From contig NZ_JBDKWG010000076.1 in NCBI RefSeq assembly GCF_040151475.1, forward strand, positions 1 to 26,610: a stretch of 26,610 nt of DNA, given 5' to 3'. The notes below the pieces were generated by a model. It was not told the DNA's origin. It worked only from the letters and a program-made list of their open reading frames with translations, and did no database searches. Shown piece after piece: positions 1 through 8,307 of the stretch (positions are counted from its first letter, which is position 1; each line of letters begins with the position of its first letter). The DNA comes from CAXBNB01 sp040151475 (GTDB lineage: Bacteria > Bacteroidota > Bacteroidia > Cytophagales > Cyclobacteriaceae). A program made the position numbers and the translations under genes.

Positions 1-470
1 GTCCATACAATGTGATAATCACATCGATATAGAACATGACTCAACTTTTTGAAATTACTCATCACTCAAAGTTAAGGGTTTCAGGCATAGCCTAATGTAC
101 ATAACCACCTTCAAAGAAGGTGGATTTTAAGTTATATTAAAGCAATTATATTTTCCACCATTTAGCTATGGTGTTGGACTTCCATAATGCGTAAAGCCCA
201 ACAGGGAAGAATAAAATTAGCAGGATGTTGGTCAAGACTTTGTTGTCATACCATTTGGTTTTGTTTTGTTTTGTTCCATTTCAATTTAGATTTGGTTAGC
301 GGATCGTTCAAAGTTATGGAATTGCCCATAATATTCAAGCAAAGCACACTATGCACTTTATCTACCCCTCAAATTAACTCAATAATCGAATTAATCCTAC
401 TGGAAAAGAAAAATCATCCTCAGATTATGCATTGTCCTTTTTATGTCATTATATTTCAAATAAAAAAAGC
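1..470. other. Gene-poor left edge
   Basis: No convincing gene is seen in this stretch. An open frame of 95 codons from 187 has no recognisable domain, low-complexity composition (three TTTTG units near 258-275), and runs into the real gene that follows, so I do not call it. The stretch holds a terminator-like hairpin at 105-123. The remainder is AT-rich spacer and presumably carries the promoter of the gene starting at 471, but I see no clear Bacteroidota promoter motif in it. Confidence 0.5.
105..123 (+). terminator. Terminator-like hairpin
   Basis: A perfect 8-bp stem (CCACCTTC / GAAGGTGG) with an AAA loop is followed on the + strand by ATTTTAA. The stem is GC-containing and the T-tract is short. 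It probably ends transcription of a rightward gene lying outside the window. No coding context is visible to its left, so its function is inferred from shape alone. Confidence 0.4.
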
Positions 471-809
471 ATGACCCAAATCACCTGGAGCGATTTTGAG
501 AAAGTGGATTTCCGGATCGGAACTATCATCAAGGCTGAGGCATACCCTGAAGCCCGCAAGCCAGCCTATAAGCTGGAAATAGATCTGGGAACTGAACTAG
601 GCGTAAAAAAATCAAGTGCCCAAATTACTGTGCTTTATACTCCGGAAGAACTTATTGGCAAAAGGGTGATGTGCGTTGTGAATTTTCCTCCCAAGCAAAT
701 TGGCAAGTTCATTTCAGAAGTGCTCGTTACGGGCTTTCCCGATGCGGATGGTTCGGTAGCACTGGCTACTGTCGATAAAGACGTACCAAATGGTGCCAGA
801 CTTTTTTAG
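471..809 (+). CDS. csaA: CsaA-like tRNA-binding (OB-fold) protein
   Basis: This gene encodes a 112-residue single-domain protein of the tRNA_bind/CsaA family, related to the C-terminal dimerisation and RNA-binding domain of methionyl-tRNA synthetase. CsaA proteins are homodimeric, cytosolic, bind tRNA, and have been linked to chaperone or export-assisting activity. The sequence shows the family hallmarks: an N-terminal ITWSDFEKVDFRIGTI stretch, a central KSSAQIT segment and a C-terminal VPNGARLF tail. I choose the ATG at 471 because family members begin just before the ITW motif; the in-frame ATG at 432 would add 13 unconserved residues. The next gene starts 3 nt after the stop, so the two are probably co-transcribed. 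Confidence 0.9.
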   Translation: MTQITWSDFEKVDFRIGTIIKAEAYPEARKPAYKLEIDLGTELGVKKSSAQITVLYTPEELIGKRVMCVVNFPPKQIGKFISEVLVTGFPDADGSVALATVDKDVPNGARLF

Positions 810-812
810 ACG

Positions 813-1682
813 ATGACTGATAAGCTTGACATACGATTGCTCACCCCGGCAGATTTTCCCCAAATGTACCGAACGTTTGTGGATGCATTTTCCCAATACA
901 GTGTGAAAATGGAACTTTCCAAAGAGGCATTTCTGGAACGAATGGAAGGGAAAATTAATATTTCGTATGCCCACTCAGTCGGTGTATTTCATGGCGAGAA
1001 GCTGGTTGGCTTTATTTTCAACAGCATCAACCACTACGAAGGGCAAAAGACAGCCTACAATGGTGGCACTGGCATAATCCATGATTATTGGGGAAGGGGG
1101 CTGACTGCTAAAATGTATGAATTTGTTTTTCCGATATTGAAAAATGATGGCATCAAAAGGTGCGTACTGGAAGTAATCACCACGAACGACAGAGCCATAA
1201 AAGCATATCACAAAACAGGGTTTACCCAGTCCAAACACTATAAGTGTTTTATGCTCAAAAATGGTCTTTCCCATAAAAAAGCATACTTGTCAATTAAACT
1301 CAAAACATCAAATCCTGAAAATCTATCAGCCTATCAGCCATTTGCCACAGCAAACCCTTCGATGCTCGACTCTTACGAGCAGTTGCCATTCAACCTGAAA
1401 AATGAAACCTGTTTTGAAGCATTGCACCACAATGAGGTGATCGGCTACCTCATTTTTCAGCACAAAACCGGACGTATCAGCCAGATGGCAGTAAAACCTG
1501 AATATCGCAAAAAAGGAATTGGTACTAACCTGCTCCGGGAAGCATACAACCTGTCACAAAACAAATCTCTTACAGTATTAAACATAGAAAAGCAGGAAAC
1601 TGAAATGATTTATTTTTTCGAAACCAACGGTTTTGTCAACGAATTGGATCAGTTTGAAATGGAATTGAGGTTGGGAGATTGA
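813..1682 (+). CDS. Tandem-domain GNAT N-acetyltransferase
   Basis: A 289-residue protein made of two GNAT folds. The first (about residues 5-150) has the acetyl-CoA-binding region around DYWGRGLTAKMYEF and the C-terminal ITTNDRAIKAYHKTGF motif. The second (about 160-289) has MAVKPEYRKKGIGTNLL, the canonical pyrophosphate-binding loop, followed by ETNGF. Such proteins transfer an acetyl group from acetyl-CoA to an amine; the substrate cannot be deduced here. It follows csaA by 3 nt and looks operonic with it. Its stop lies only 16 bp from the end of the convergent lipoprotein gene, leaving little room for separate terminators. Confidence 0.88.
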   Translation: MTDKLDIRLLTPADFPQMYRTFVDAFSQYSVKMELSKEAFLERMEGKINISYAHSVGVFHGEKLVGFIFNSINHYEGQKTAYNGGTGIIHDYWGRGLTAKMYEFVFPILKNDGIKRCVLEVITTNDRAIKAYHKTGFTQSKHYKCFMLKNGLSHKKAYLSIKLKTSNPENLSAYQPFATANPSMLDSYEQLPFNLKNETCFEALHHNEVIGYLIFQHKTGRISQMAVKPEYRKKGIGTNLLREAYNLSQNKSLTVLNIEKQETEMIYFFETNGFVNELDQFEMELRLGD

Positions 1683-1698
1683 TTAATCTGGAAATTGA

Positions 1699-3117
1699 TT
1701 AAGGAATACTGTCCTTCCTTTCATAAGCTCCATAGTCGGGCTTATCGTCTCTTGGCGTACCGAGAATATCAAAAGTTATGCCTATGTCATCCCCTTTGTC
1801 TCTGGCATTTCCTAATGAATCAATCTGATAGTCGAAAAGGAAGAGGTCGTGAAAACCCGGGAAGTTATTGTCAGTGCTAATCGTATTGCCAATTTCTTCG
1901 TATCCGAAATCTGTGGTTCTGATGATATTATCATGAAGTTCCAAAACAACCTGCTGCTGACCAGAAGCACTTATAATCAACTCATCATCTTCATTGCCCC
2001 ATAAAACAGAATTTACAATTTTCAGGTTTAAATCAGCTGTGAGAAGTGAATTGTCGCCCGCTACTATGTTGTCAGCAAACTGAAAAGAAGACCCCTCACG
2101 AAAAAAAGAGGTCGGTTCATTGACAAAAGTACAATGCTCATAGACGTAATTACCACCCAAAAAATTACCTATTACATATTCATTGCAATTATACACCACA
2201 GTATTGTAAGCCCTGATGTCGGAAGTAAACGCTTCTATGCCTGCTACCGACATGTGCTCAATTATGGTATTGCCAATTTCAAGATCATAGTCAGTATCAT
2301 CATCCGGAGTGCCAACCCTCAATCCCCTGATCCCATTGCTGATGATGGCATGTTCTATTTTATTGTCAAAACTGCCCTCAAGGTAATAGATACCATCCCA
2401 CTGTCCGGGAGATATAGTAAACTTAGGATCAAGTCTTGTATTTCTTACGATTACTTTATTTTCAAGCTCTCCATTCAACCTAAGCGATCCTTTCACAAAA
2501 AGGGAGGCATCATTATCTATATAGATCCGTGTCCCTGCCTCCACGTCCAAAGTACACAGGGTATCCACCAGTGCAAAATTATAAATCACATAAGGCCTGT
2601 TTGCCGTCCAGGTAGCATTGCAGTCAATGATTTCACCATTAATAAATGTAGCGTCCTGCCCCCATGTCACCAGCTTGACATGCTCGGAGTTTCCGTTGGA
2701 CTCGAACACAATAGAGTCTTTTACCAGATAAGGCAAGTCCTCATCCTGAGGATCAATTTGCACTTTGATCAGGATAAGCATACTGTCCTTCCCCAATATC
2801 ACTTCATTACTGAAATTATTTTGCTCTTCGCCATTCACTATGATGGTATAGTCAGAATTGCTTCCTTTCCCCAGTTGAATACTGGACAGGTTTACCGCAT
2901 TTTTGTTTGGGTTAAAAACCTTAAGTCTCTTCGTAATGCTACCGACGCTGCTAAATAATGTATCGAAAATCACCGTATCTGTCGAAAAACTAAGCCGGGC
3001 ATTTTTGTCCGTGGTAAGTTCCTCCTCCACAGGGCTACAGGCATATACCAATAGTACTATTGAAAACAACAAAGGGAAAAGATGACGAAGATTCAAATGG
3101 ATGGTTTTGAATGGCAT
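1699..3117 (-). CDS. Lipoprotein with right-handed beta-helix region
   Basis: A 472-residue predicted lipoprotein. The N-terminus has a basic segment, a hydrophobic core and a lipobox ending at Cys27 (LVYAC), so export and lipid anchoring are expected. After an N-terminal beta-rich region with an FDTLFSSVGSITKRLKVFNPN-like anchor-type motif, residues from about 165 carry repeated short beta-strand and turn units of the kind seen in parallel beta-helix proteins. No catalytic motif is evident and the function is unknown; Bacteroidota commonly encode such surface or periplasmic proteins. The start codon lies 1 nt after the toxin stop, and an AGGAG sequence 9 nt upstream is inside the toxin coding region, which suggests translational coupling. 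Confidence 0.82.
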   Translation of the reverse strand: MPFKTIHLNLRHLFPLLFSIVLLVYACSPVEEELTTDKNARLSFSTDTVIFDTLFSSVGSITKRLKVFNPNKNAVNLSSIQLGKGSNSDYTIIVNGEEQNNFSNEVILGKDSMLILIKVQIDPQDEDLPYLVKDSIVFESNGNSEHVKLVTWGQDATFINGEIIDCNATWTANRPYVIYNFALVDTLCTLDVEAGTRIYIDNDASLFVKGSLRLNGELENKVIVRNTRLDPKFTISPGQWDGIYYLEGSFDNKIEHAIISNGIRGLRVGTPDDDTDYDLEIGNTIIEHMSVAGIEAFTSDIRAYNTVVYNCNEYVIGNFLGGNYVYEHCTFVNEPTSFFREGSSFQFADNIVAGDNSLLTADLNLKIVNSVLWGNEDDELIISASGQQQVVLELHDNIIRTTDFGYEEIGNTISTDNNFPGFHDLFLFDYQIDSLGNARDKGDDIGITFDILGTPRDDKPDYGAYERKDSIP

Positions 3118-3118
3118 A

Positions 3119-3526
3119 TTATTTTTCTCCTGCTAATTCTATACTTTTCGAAATGAGCTTAGGGCTAAGCCACGTTCCTTTTACAGAGAGTTCCATAAGC
3201 ATCTCTTTAATTGAAGAAATTATGTTCAACTGTTTCGCTTTTAGAAGCACTCCTACCGTTCCCGTTAACTTCAAATCAAGCTGTTTTGCATATCTCCTTC
3301 CCATTATTTCATCCAATATCACCAAATCTGCTTGCTTTTCTTTGGCCAAAATGAGTACTTCAGATTCCCCAGCACCCAAATCAAAAAACAAAGTTCCGAA
3401 ATCTTTATTTGAAACAGCTTCAGGAATTATAATTTGTTGATAAAGCTCTTTTAAAATCCATAATTTATCAATTTTTAGTAGAGACAGAATCGGGATTGTG
3501 TTTGATATTACTTTAAGCATTATCAA
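3119..3526 (-). CDS. DUF3368 PIN-like putative toxin
   Basis: A 135-residue protein of the DUF3368 family, a PIN-domain-like group usually found as the presumed toxin beside UPF0175 proteins; PIN toxins are RNases. Visible family features are ISNTIPILSLLKIDKL at the N-terminus, IIIPEAV, GAGESEVLILA in the centre, DLVILDE and the LTGTVGVLLKAK helix. The first acidic position of classic PIN domains is Asn here (SNT), which is common in DUF3368, so it is not by itself evidence of inactivity. The start is either the ATG at 3526 or the one at 3520; both overlap the upstream antitoxin gene. RNase activity is inferred from the family. Confidence 0.82.
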   Translation of the reverse strand: MIMLKVISNTIPILSLLKIDKLWILKELYQQIIIPEAVSNKDFGTLFFDLGAGESEVLILAKEKQADLVILDEIMGRRYAKQLDLKLTGTVGVLLKAKQLNIISSIKEMLMELSVKGTWLSPKLISKSIELAGEK

Positions 3527-3770
3527 AATCAGATTCTAATTCGTTGGTAACACTTTCATTTATATACGATACACTGTATTTTGACAGTAGATCAAGAAAT
3601 TCCAGCCTGGAAATATTTAAAAGAGTTGAAGCCATTCCAGAAGATATCTTACCCAATTCATATAACTTGATCAGTGAGATCGTTTTCATCTCATGCTCAA
3701 ATTCGGATTGTTCCATTTTAAGAGAAAAAGCCAGAGATTCAGGATAACTTATTGCTATTTGCTTTTCCAT
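3513..3770 (-). CDS. UPF0175 family putative antitoxin
   Basis: An 85-residue protein of the UPF0175 family, the usual partner of DUF3368 toxins. It has the family-like SYPESLAFSLKM segment, a KLYELGKISSGMASTLLNISRLEFLDLL helix-turn-helix-type region (residues about 35-65) and an acidic C-terminus. The HTH-like part suggests DNA binding and autoregulation, while the C-terminal tail would contact the toxin; both are inferences from type II systems. It overlaps the toxin gene by 14 nt and comes first in the transcript, as expected for an antitoxin. The 106 bp upstream (3771-3876) should hold the promoter, but I see no strong motif there. Confidence 0.82.
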   Translation of the reverse strand: MEKQIAISYPESLAFSLKMEQSEFEHEMKTISLIKLYELGKISSGMASTLLNISRLEFLDLLSKYSVSYINESVTNELESDFDNA

Positions 3771-3876
3771 TTTTCACACGTTTATGATACAAATTCACCT
3801 TTCAAAATTAGGATATGATTAAAAACTTTTCAATGAGTCTTACGAAGGTACACACGTATTATTTAATCTTATACCA

Positions 3877-4947
3877 TCAATCCTGTCCTTCCGAAAGTTT
3901 CTCTGCATTTTCGGCAATCCTCAATTGTTCAATGAAATCACCAATTTCTCCGTCCATTACAGTGGGCAGGTTGTGCTGAGAGTAGCCAATCCTATGGTCG
4001 GTCACCCTTCCTTGAGGATAATTGTAGGTACGAATCTTGTCCGACCTGTCGCCACTGCCCACCATTGATTTTCTCTGCGCACCCACCGCATCGTTGTGCT
4101 TTTTTAGCTCTATCTCGTATATCCTTGAGCGCAATACCTTGAGGGCTTTATCCAGATTTTTCAGCTGACTCTTTTCATCCTGGCAAGACACCACCAAACC
4201 TGTAGGAATGTGTGTCAAGCGTATGGCAGAGTAAGTAGTATTCACCGACTGACCTCCCGGGCCACTAGAGCAAAATGTATCCTTACGTACGTCATTCATA
4301 TCAATCTGCACATCCACCTCTTCCATCTCGGGCAGCACCGCCACGGTAGCAGCGGAGGTATGTACCCGTCCCTGAGTCTCTGTAGTCGGAACACGCTGCA
4401 CCCGATGCACACCGGATTCAAACTTCATCTTGCCATAAACATCCTCTCCGGATACCATGCTTACTATTTCCTTATAGCCGCCGGAAGTACCCTCCGTCAG
4501 ATCCATCACATTCAATTTCCATCCTTGTTTTTCCGCAAAGCGCTGATACATTCTGAATAAATCCCCTGCAAATATGGCTGCTTCATCACCACCCGTTCCT
4601 GCGCGGATTTCGAGTATAGAGTTCTTGCTGTCATTGGGATCTTTTGGAATCAACATTTTCTTCAATAACTCTTCCATTTCCTCCTGCTTCTCTTCCAGTT
4701 CTTCCAACTCCATTTTCGCCATTTCACGAAACTCAGGGTCTTTTTCTGTACTGAGTATTTCTTTTGAGCTATCGATATTCTCCAATACCATAGCATATTT
4801 ATCGTACATTTCTACGATCTTTTCAAGATCCTTATACTCCTTACTCAACTTCGAATACTTATTCATATCCGACATGGCATCCGGCTGAACGATCAGTTGA
4901 CCTACTTCCTCAAACCTGTGCTTTATTTCCTCCAGTTTATCTATCAT
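3877..4947 (-). CDS. prfA: Peptide chain release factor 1
   Basis: A full-length (356 aa) class I release factor that recognises UAA and UAG and triggers peptidyl-tRNA hydrolysis on the ribosome. The GGQ catalytic motif is at residues 231-233 in SSGPGGQSVNTTYSA. The codon-recognition tripeptide is P-T-T at 187-189 (RVPTTETQGR); this PxT form marks RF1, where RF2 has SPF. The coiled-coil-rich N-terminal domain (about 1-110) and the GTGGDEAAIFA core are intact. It is transcribed away from the neighbouring haem-lipoprotein gene and stands alone, without the hemK/prmC gene often seen next to it. Confidence 0.97.
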   Translation of the reverse strand: MIDKLEEIKHRFEEVGQLIVQPDAMSDMNKYSKLSKEYKDLEKIVEMYDKYAMVLENIDSSKEILSTEKDPEFREMAKMELEELEEKQEEMEELLKKMLIPKDPNDSKNSILEIRAGTGGDEAAIFAGDLFRMYQRFAEKQGWKLNVMDLTEGTSGGYKEIVSMVSGEDVYGKMKFESGVHRVQRVPTTETQGRVHTSAATVAVLPEMEEVDVQIDMNDVRKDTFCSSGPGGQSVNTTYSAIRLTHIPTGLVVSCQDEKSQLKNLDKALKVLRSRIYEIELKKHNDAVGAQRKSMVGSGDRSDKIRTYNYPQGRVTDHRIGYSQHNLPTVMDGEIGDFIEQLRIAENAEKLSEGQD

Positions 4948-5018
4948 GTCCTTTTACTTAAGTACCACAAAACTAATTAATTGACACAACATCATAAATA
5001 TGAAATTTAATAATATCA

Positions 5019-5032
5019 GGAGCAATTGCTCC
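5019..5032. promoter_or_regulatory. 14-bp palindrome between divergent genes
   Basis: GGAGCAATTGCTCC is a perfect palindrome in the 271-bp space between prfA (leftward) and the DUF3365 lipoprotein gene (rightward). It starts 72 nt upstream of the prfA start. It could be a protein-binding site, and it is also within reach of the opposite promoter. No regulator is linked to it, so the assignment is only by symmetry and position. Confidence 0.3.
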
Positions 5033-5218
5033 CTGCACATCACTTTATACCCTCGGGCTGTCCTCTATATTTTTTCTTCCCATCCGTACTTTACTGTCAT
5101 ATATACCTTGCAAAAGGAAGAAAAGGATGCCGCTTCCATCCCGGCTATAAACAGGCTTTAGTGCTTTTCTCTGAGTATAAAATATTAAATTAGCAATCAA
5201 AATCAATGCCTTCATATT

Positions 5219-5887
5219 ATGAGCACTTCTACCATATGCCTGTCATTTACCTTCATTTTTTTTATTTGCTTATTTGCCTGCAACAATTCCAACACCAGCC
5301 AGGACAGCAGCAGGATAAAGGAAATCATGAAAACACATGAAATCAAAAAAATATCTGATGTAGATATACTGAATAAAGCACTGGAAATTGGAAATGAAAT
5401 AGCTCAATCCAGTCAGGGTGCTCTATCACAAAAACTGATGCAATCCATGAAAAAAGATGGAATTGCAGAAAGTATTAAATTTTGTCATGTAGCAGCCTCT
5501 CCCCTCACCGACTCCCTGAGCACAATATACAAAGCGACCATAAAAAGAACCTCCAACAAATTACGAAACCCTAGCAACCAGCCAGATGCCATCGAAACAC
5601 AACTGTTGGATGCTTACCAGTACTCTTTTGACAACAAGCTGGAACTAAAGGAATCAGTGCAGGTAGTGAACAATGAAAAAAGTGTCCTTTATACCAAACC
5701 CATTATGATCAATAACCCGACTTGCTTGAACTGCCACGGAGAACCGGGGAAAAACCTGCTGAACGAAAACAATTTATTACTTAAATCACTGTACCCTTCC
5801 GACAGTGCCACCGGCTATAAGCTCAATGACTTTAGAGGAATGTGGAGTATAACGATCGACAAGAAGGAAATAATAAATGCTCTGTAA
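5219..5887 (+). CDS. Tll0287-like (DUF3365) haem-binding lipoprotein
   Basis: A 222-residue exported protein. The signal peptide ends in a lipobox with Cys21 (LFAC), so it should be membrane-anchored on the periplasmic or surface side. The body matches the DUF3365/Tll0287-like fold, a PAS-like haem-binding domain. A CXXCH motif (C169-L-N-C172-H173) near the C-terminus would attach c-type haem covalently, and FCH at 89-90 is a second possible family position. Such domains are linked to redox or gas sensing, but a role here cannot be given. It is a single gene; the TetR gene downstream is separated by about 150 bp containing its own candidate promoter. Confidence 0.85.
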   Translation: MSTSTICLSFTFIFFICLFACNNSNTSQDSSRIKEIMKTHEIKKISDVDILNKALEIGNEIAQSSQGALSQKLMQSMKKDGIAESIKFCHVAASPLTDSLSTIYKATIKRTSNKLRNPSNQPDAIETQLLDAYQYSFDNKLELKESVQVVNNEKSVLYTKPIMINNPTCLNCHGEPGKNLLNENNLLLKSLYPSDSATGYKLNDFRGMWSITIDKKEIINAL

Positions 5888-5967
5888 GAAAGAGTCTCTG
5901 CAAGTTGAAAAGCAGGATCGTCTTTCATATCTACACTTCACCAATTGAAGTAAGATAAAATACCTCA

Positions 5968-5995
5968 TTGTCTTTTTTATTCTGAAGTAATTTTC
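5968..5995 (+). promoter_or_regulatory. Candidate promoter of the fucose cluster
   Basis: TTG at 5968-5970 and TAATTTTC at 5988-5995 are 17 nt apart. This roughly resembles the Bacteroidota promoter pattern (TTG, about 17-23 nt, TAnnTTTG), though the last base of the -7 box does not match. The inverted repeat at 6006-6027 lies just downstream, where a repressor could block initiation. It is read from motif and spacing only. Confidence 0.3.
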
Positions 5996-6005
5996 TTAAA
6001 ATTGT

Positions 6006-6027
6006 AATTAGGGCAAAAGCCCTAATT
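6006..6027. promoter_or_regulatory. Inverted repeat, likely TetR operator
   Basis: AATTAGGGC and GCCCTAATT form perfect 9-bp arms around a 4-nt AAAA spacer. The repeat ends 11 nt before the ATG of the TetR-family gene. TetR regulators typically bind such symmetric sites of about 15-25 bp next to their own gene, so this is the natural candidate autoregulatory operator controlling the whole cluster. As RNA it could also fold into a hairpin, so an attenuator role is the alternative. Confidence 0.55.
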
Positions 6028-6038
6028 TTACAAATCAC

Positions 6039-6686
6039 ATGAAAACAAAAGACAGAATCGTAGGGACTGCCATACAGTTGTATAATGAAAATGGATTTTC
6101 TAATATAACCAGCAGGCACATTGCCAGGAAAATTAAAATCAGTCATGGCAATTTAGAATACCATTTTCCGAATAAAGAGTCTTTACTTTTTGCCATATAC
6201 GAGCAGATGAGGGAAGAAATATCCTCTTTCTACACAGGTCAGGATAAAGAAGTGTCCAACCCTGTAGAACATCTTCACAAACTGCTCGTGCGATTAGAAG
6301 AGTTTCAATGGAAATACAAATTTTTCAATCTTGATGTTTTAGAAATATCAAGAAACTACGAGAAAGTAAATCTATTATTGAAAGATACACTCCAGATTAG
6401 GAAGACCCAAATGTCGGGCTTGTTTCAACGTTTTATCAATGAGCAATATATGAAACCTGAGCCGGTAGCAGGGTATTATTACAGGGTTCAGCACACCATA
6501 AGGATACTCATCACTTTCTGGAATTCTCAGGAAGTCGTACTTTCCAATTTTGATTTTAACCAAAGGGGAGAAATGGTCAGACATATCTGGGATTTGTTGC
6601 TTCCCCACTTTACAGAAAAAGGAATTAAGGAATATGAAGCTGTGAATCAGAAATTTCCTCTCCCTGAACTAAATCAAGCAATATGA
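6039..6686 (+). CDS. TetR/AcrR family transcriptional regulator
   Basis: A 215-residue regulator with a TetR-type N-terminal DNA-binding domain (about residues 3-50). The helix-turn-helix and its exit helix read TSRHIARKIKISHGNLEYHF followed by PNKESLLF, close to the family consensus. The remaining all-helical part should bind an effector, which from context may be a sugar or sugar acid. It is the first gene of the cluster and overlaps the symporter start by 4 nt (ATGA), so regulator and transporter are translationally coupled. A perfect inverted repeat upstream suggests autoregulation. TetR control is uncommon for Bacteroidota carbohydrate loci, where hybrid two-component, AraC or SusR-type regulators are usual. 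Confidence 0.88.
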   Translation: MKTKDRIVGTAIQLYNENGFSNITSRHIARKIKISHGNLEYHFPNKESLLFAIYEQMREEISSFYTGQDKEVSNPVEHLHKLLVRLEEFQWKYKFFNLDVLEISRNYEKVNLLLKDTLQIRKTQMSGLFQRFINEQYMKPEPVAGYYYRVQHTIRILITFWNSQEVVLSNFDFNQRGEMVRHIWDLLLPHFTEKGIKEYEAVNQKFPLPELNQAI

Positions 6687-8296
6687 AAGCAATATCTATA
6701 ATTGACCTAACGGTAATCGTTGCTTATATCGCTGGCATTTTAATTGTTGGGATACTTGTAGTACGCAAAAAGACCCTCAACACCGACAGCTATTTTTTAG
6801 CCAACCGTTCTTTGAAGTGGCCTGTTATCGGAGCAGCTCTTTTTGCATCCAATATTTCCACTGTACATTTGGTTGGCTTAGCTGCTTCTGGATTTAGAGA
6901 CGGACTGGTTTGGGGCAATTTTGAATGGATGGCCGTACTTACATTAATTATTCTGGGATTAATTTTCTCTCCTTTTTACTACAAAAATAAGATAGCTACC
7001 CTGCCCGAGTTTTTGGAAATACGTTATAATGGCATCACACGTACCTGCCTTGCATTTCTTGCATTATTAGGGGCACTTTTTATGCATATAGGAGTGAGCC
7101 TATACGCTGGAGCTGTTGTATTTGAGCACTTTTTTGGAATAGATGTATATGTCTCTATTCTACTTATTTCATTTATTACAGCCCTATATACAGTAATCGG
7201 AGGCTTGCAATCTGTGGTAGTTACAGAGACTATCCAAACAGTGATATTGATAGGAGGTGCATTCGTTCTAACGGCTTATGGTTTTATGGCATTACCCGAG
7301 CATGGAATCAACAGTTGGGTTGAATTGAAAGCTGCTGCCAAACCTGAACAGCTCAGTATTGTGCCTTCAGCTCAAAATACTTCGGGGCTCACCTGGCAGG
7401 CAATCTTGCTCGGATATCCGGTGCTTGGCATTTGGTATTGGTGTGCGGATCAAACCATAGTACAACGGGTGTTAGGTGCTCAAACACTTAAAGATGCCAA
7501 AATAGGCCCCTTGTTTGCTGCAGCCATCAAGATTTTACCTGTTTTTATTTTTGTCTTTCCAGGGGTGCTGGGCTATGTGTTGTTCAAAGACATTATCACT
7601 GATGCCAACGATACTTTCCCGATGCTTATTACCCAACTGTTGCCTACAGGACTCAAAGGACTTATGGCAGCCGCTTTACTTGCAGCACTAATGAGTACCA
7701 TTGCTGCCGCACTCAACAGTGCCGGAACATTGGTATCCATTGACATTGTGAAAAAAATACGCCCTGAGACCTCTGACAAACAACAAGTCTTTATTGGTCG
7801 GGCAACTGCTGTAATAGTCATGCTGATTGCCATTTCCTGGTCTCCACTTATTGCCAGATTCAATAGTATTTTTGAAGCCATCAACATCTTATTGACAGTA
7901 ATCTCTCCACCTATTACCACTGTTTTTGTTCTGGGCCTATTTTGGAAAAGAGGAAATTCTCAAGGTGCTATTGCTACATTCACAGGCGGATTTCTCCTGG
8001 GGTTAGTGGCTTTCCTTCTGGACTTTCCTGTAGTAGGAAACACCAAAATCATAACAGATACACTGGGAATATCATTTATGATGCAAGCCTGGTGGTTGTT
8101 TGTATGTTGTTCTGCTATTTACATTGTGACCAGCCTATTGACACCAGAACCAGATTATAAGAAAATTGAAAGCTGTACCATGAGTTCTCCTTTAGCCTTT
8201 TTGAAAAATGAAGATGGAGAAACCCGTAATGTCCCCTTAATACTGTCTGGCCTGTTGATACTAATCATGGTTTTACTCTATTCATTTTTTAGCTAA
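6683..8296 (+). CDS. SSS-family sodium/sugar symporter (SGLT-like)
   Basis: A 537-residue polytopic inner-membrane protein of the sodium:solute symporter family, with about 13-14 hydrophobic segments. Features include the N-terminal LKWPVIGAALFASNISTVHL region, the ATLPEFLEIRYN segment, a TVIGGLQSVVVTETIQ stretch and LLAALMSTIAAALNSAGT in the Na+-site helix, all as in SGLT-type sugar carriers. It likely imports L-fucose or a related monosaccharide with Na+, which would suit a marine bacterium; the substrate is inferred from the neighbours. It overlaps the regulator gene by 4 nt and is followed by the mutarotase gene after 11 nt. Confidence 0.92.
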   Translation: MKAISIIDLTVIVAYIAGILIVGILVVRKKTLNTDSYFLANRSLKWPVIGAALFASNISTVHLVGLAASGFRDGLVWGNFEWMAVLTLIILGLIFSPFYYKNKIATLPEFLEIRYNGITRTCLAFLALLGALFMHIGVSLYAGAVVFEHFFGIDVYVSILLISFITALYTVIGGLQSVVVTETIQTVILIGGAFVLTAYGFMALPEHGINSWVELKAAAKPEQLSIVPSAQNTSGLTWQAILLGYPVLGIWYWCADQTIVQRVLGAQTLKDAKIGPLFAAAIKILPVFIFVFPGVLGYVLFKDIITDANDTFPMLITQLLPTGLKGLMAAALLAALMSTIAAALNSAGTLVSIDIVKKIRPETSDKQQVFIGRATAVIVMLIAISWSPLIARFNSIFEAINILLTVISPPITTVFVLGLFWKRGNSQGAIATFTGGFLLGLVAFLLDFPVVGNTKIITDTLGISFMMQAWWLFVCCSAIYIVTSLLTPEPDYKKIESCTMSSPLAFLKNEDGETRNVPLILSGLLILIMVLLYSFFS

Positions 8297-8307
8297 AAAA
8301 AAGAAAT

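Noticed and set aside
432..470. Upstream start for csaA
   Set aside because: The extra 13 residues are not part of the CsaA family and the conserved N-terminus begins right after the ATG at 471.
187..474. Open frame of 95 codons before csaA
   Set aside because: No domain, low-complexity Phe-rich middle, and it overlaps the probable leader of csaA; composition looks like translated spacer.
2134..2958. Long open frame (274 codons) on the + strand
   Set aside because: It lies fully antisense to the beta-helix lipoprotein gene, which has a clear signal peptide and lipobox; the antisense product has no recognisable features.
3493..3520. Inactivated toxin because the first PIN Asp is Asn
   Set aside because: Asn at this position is common among DUF3368 proteins as I know the family, so it is not evidence of a dead gene.
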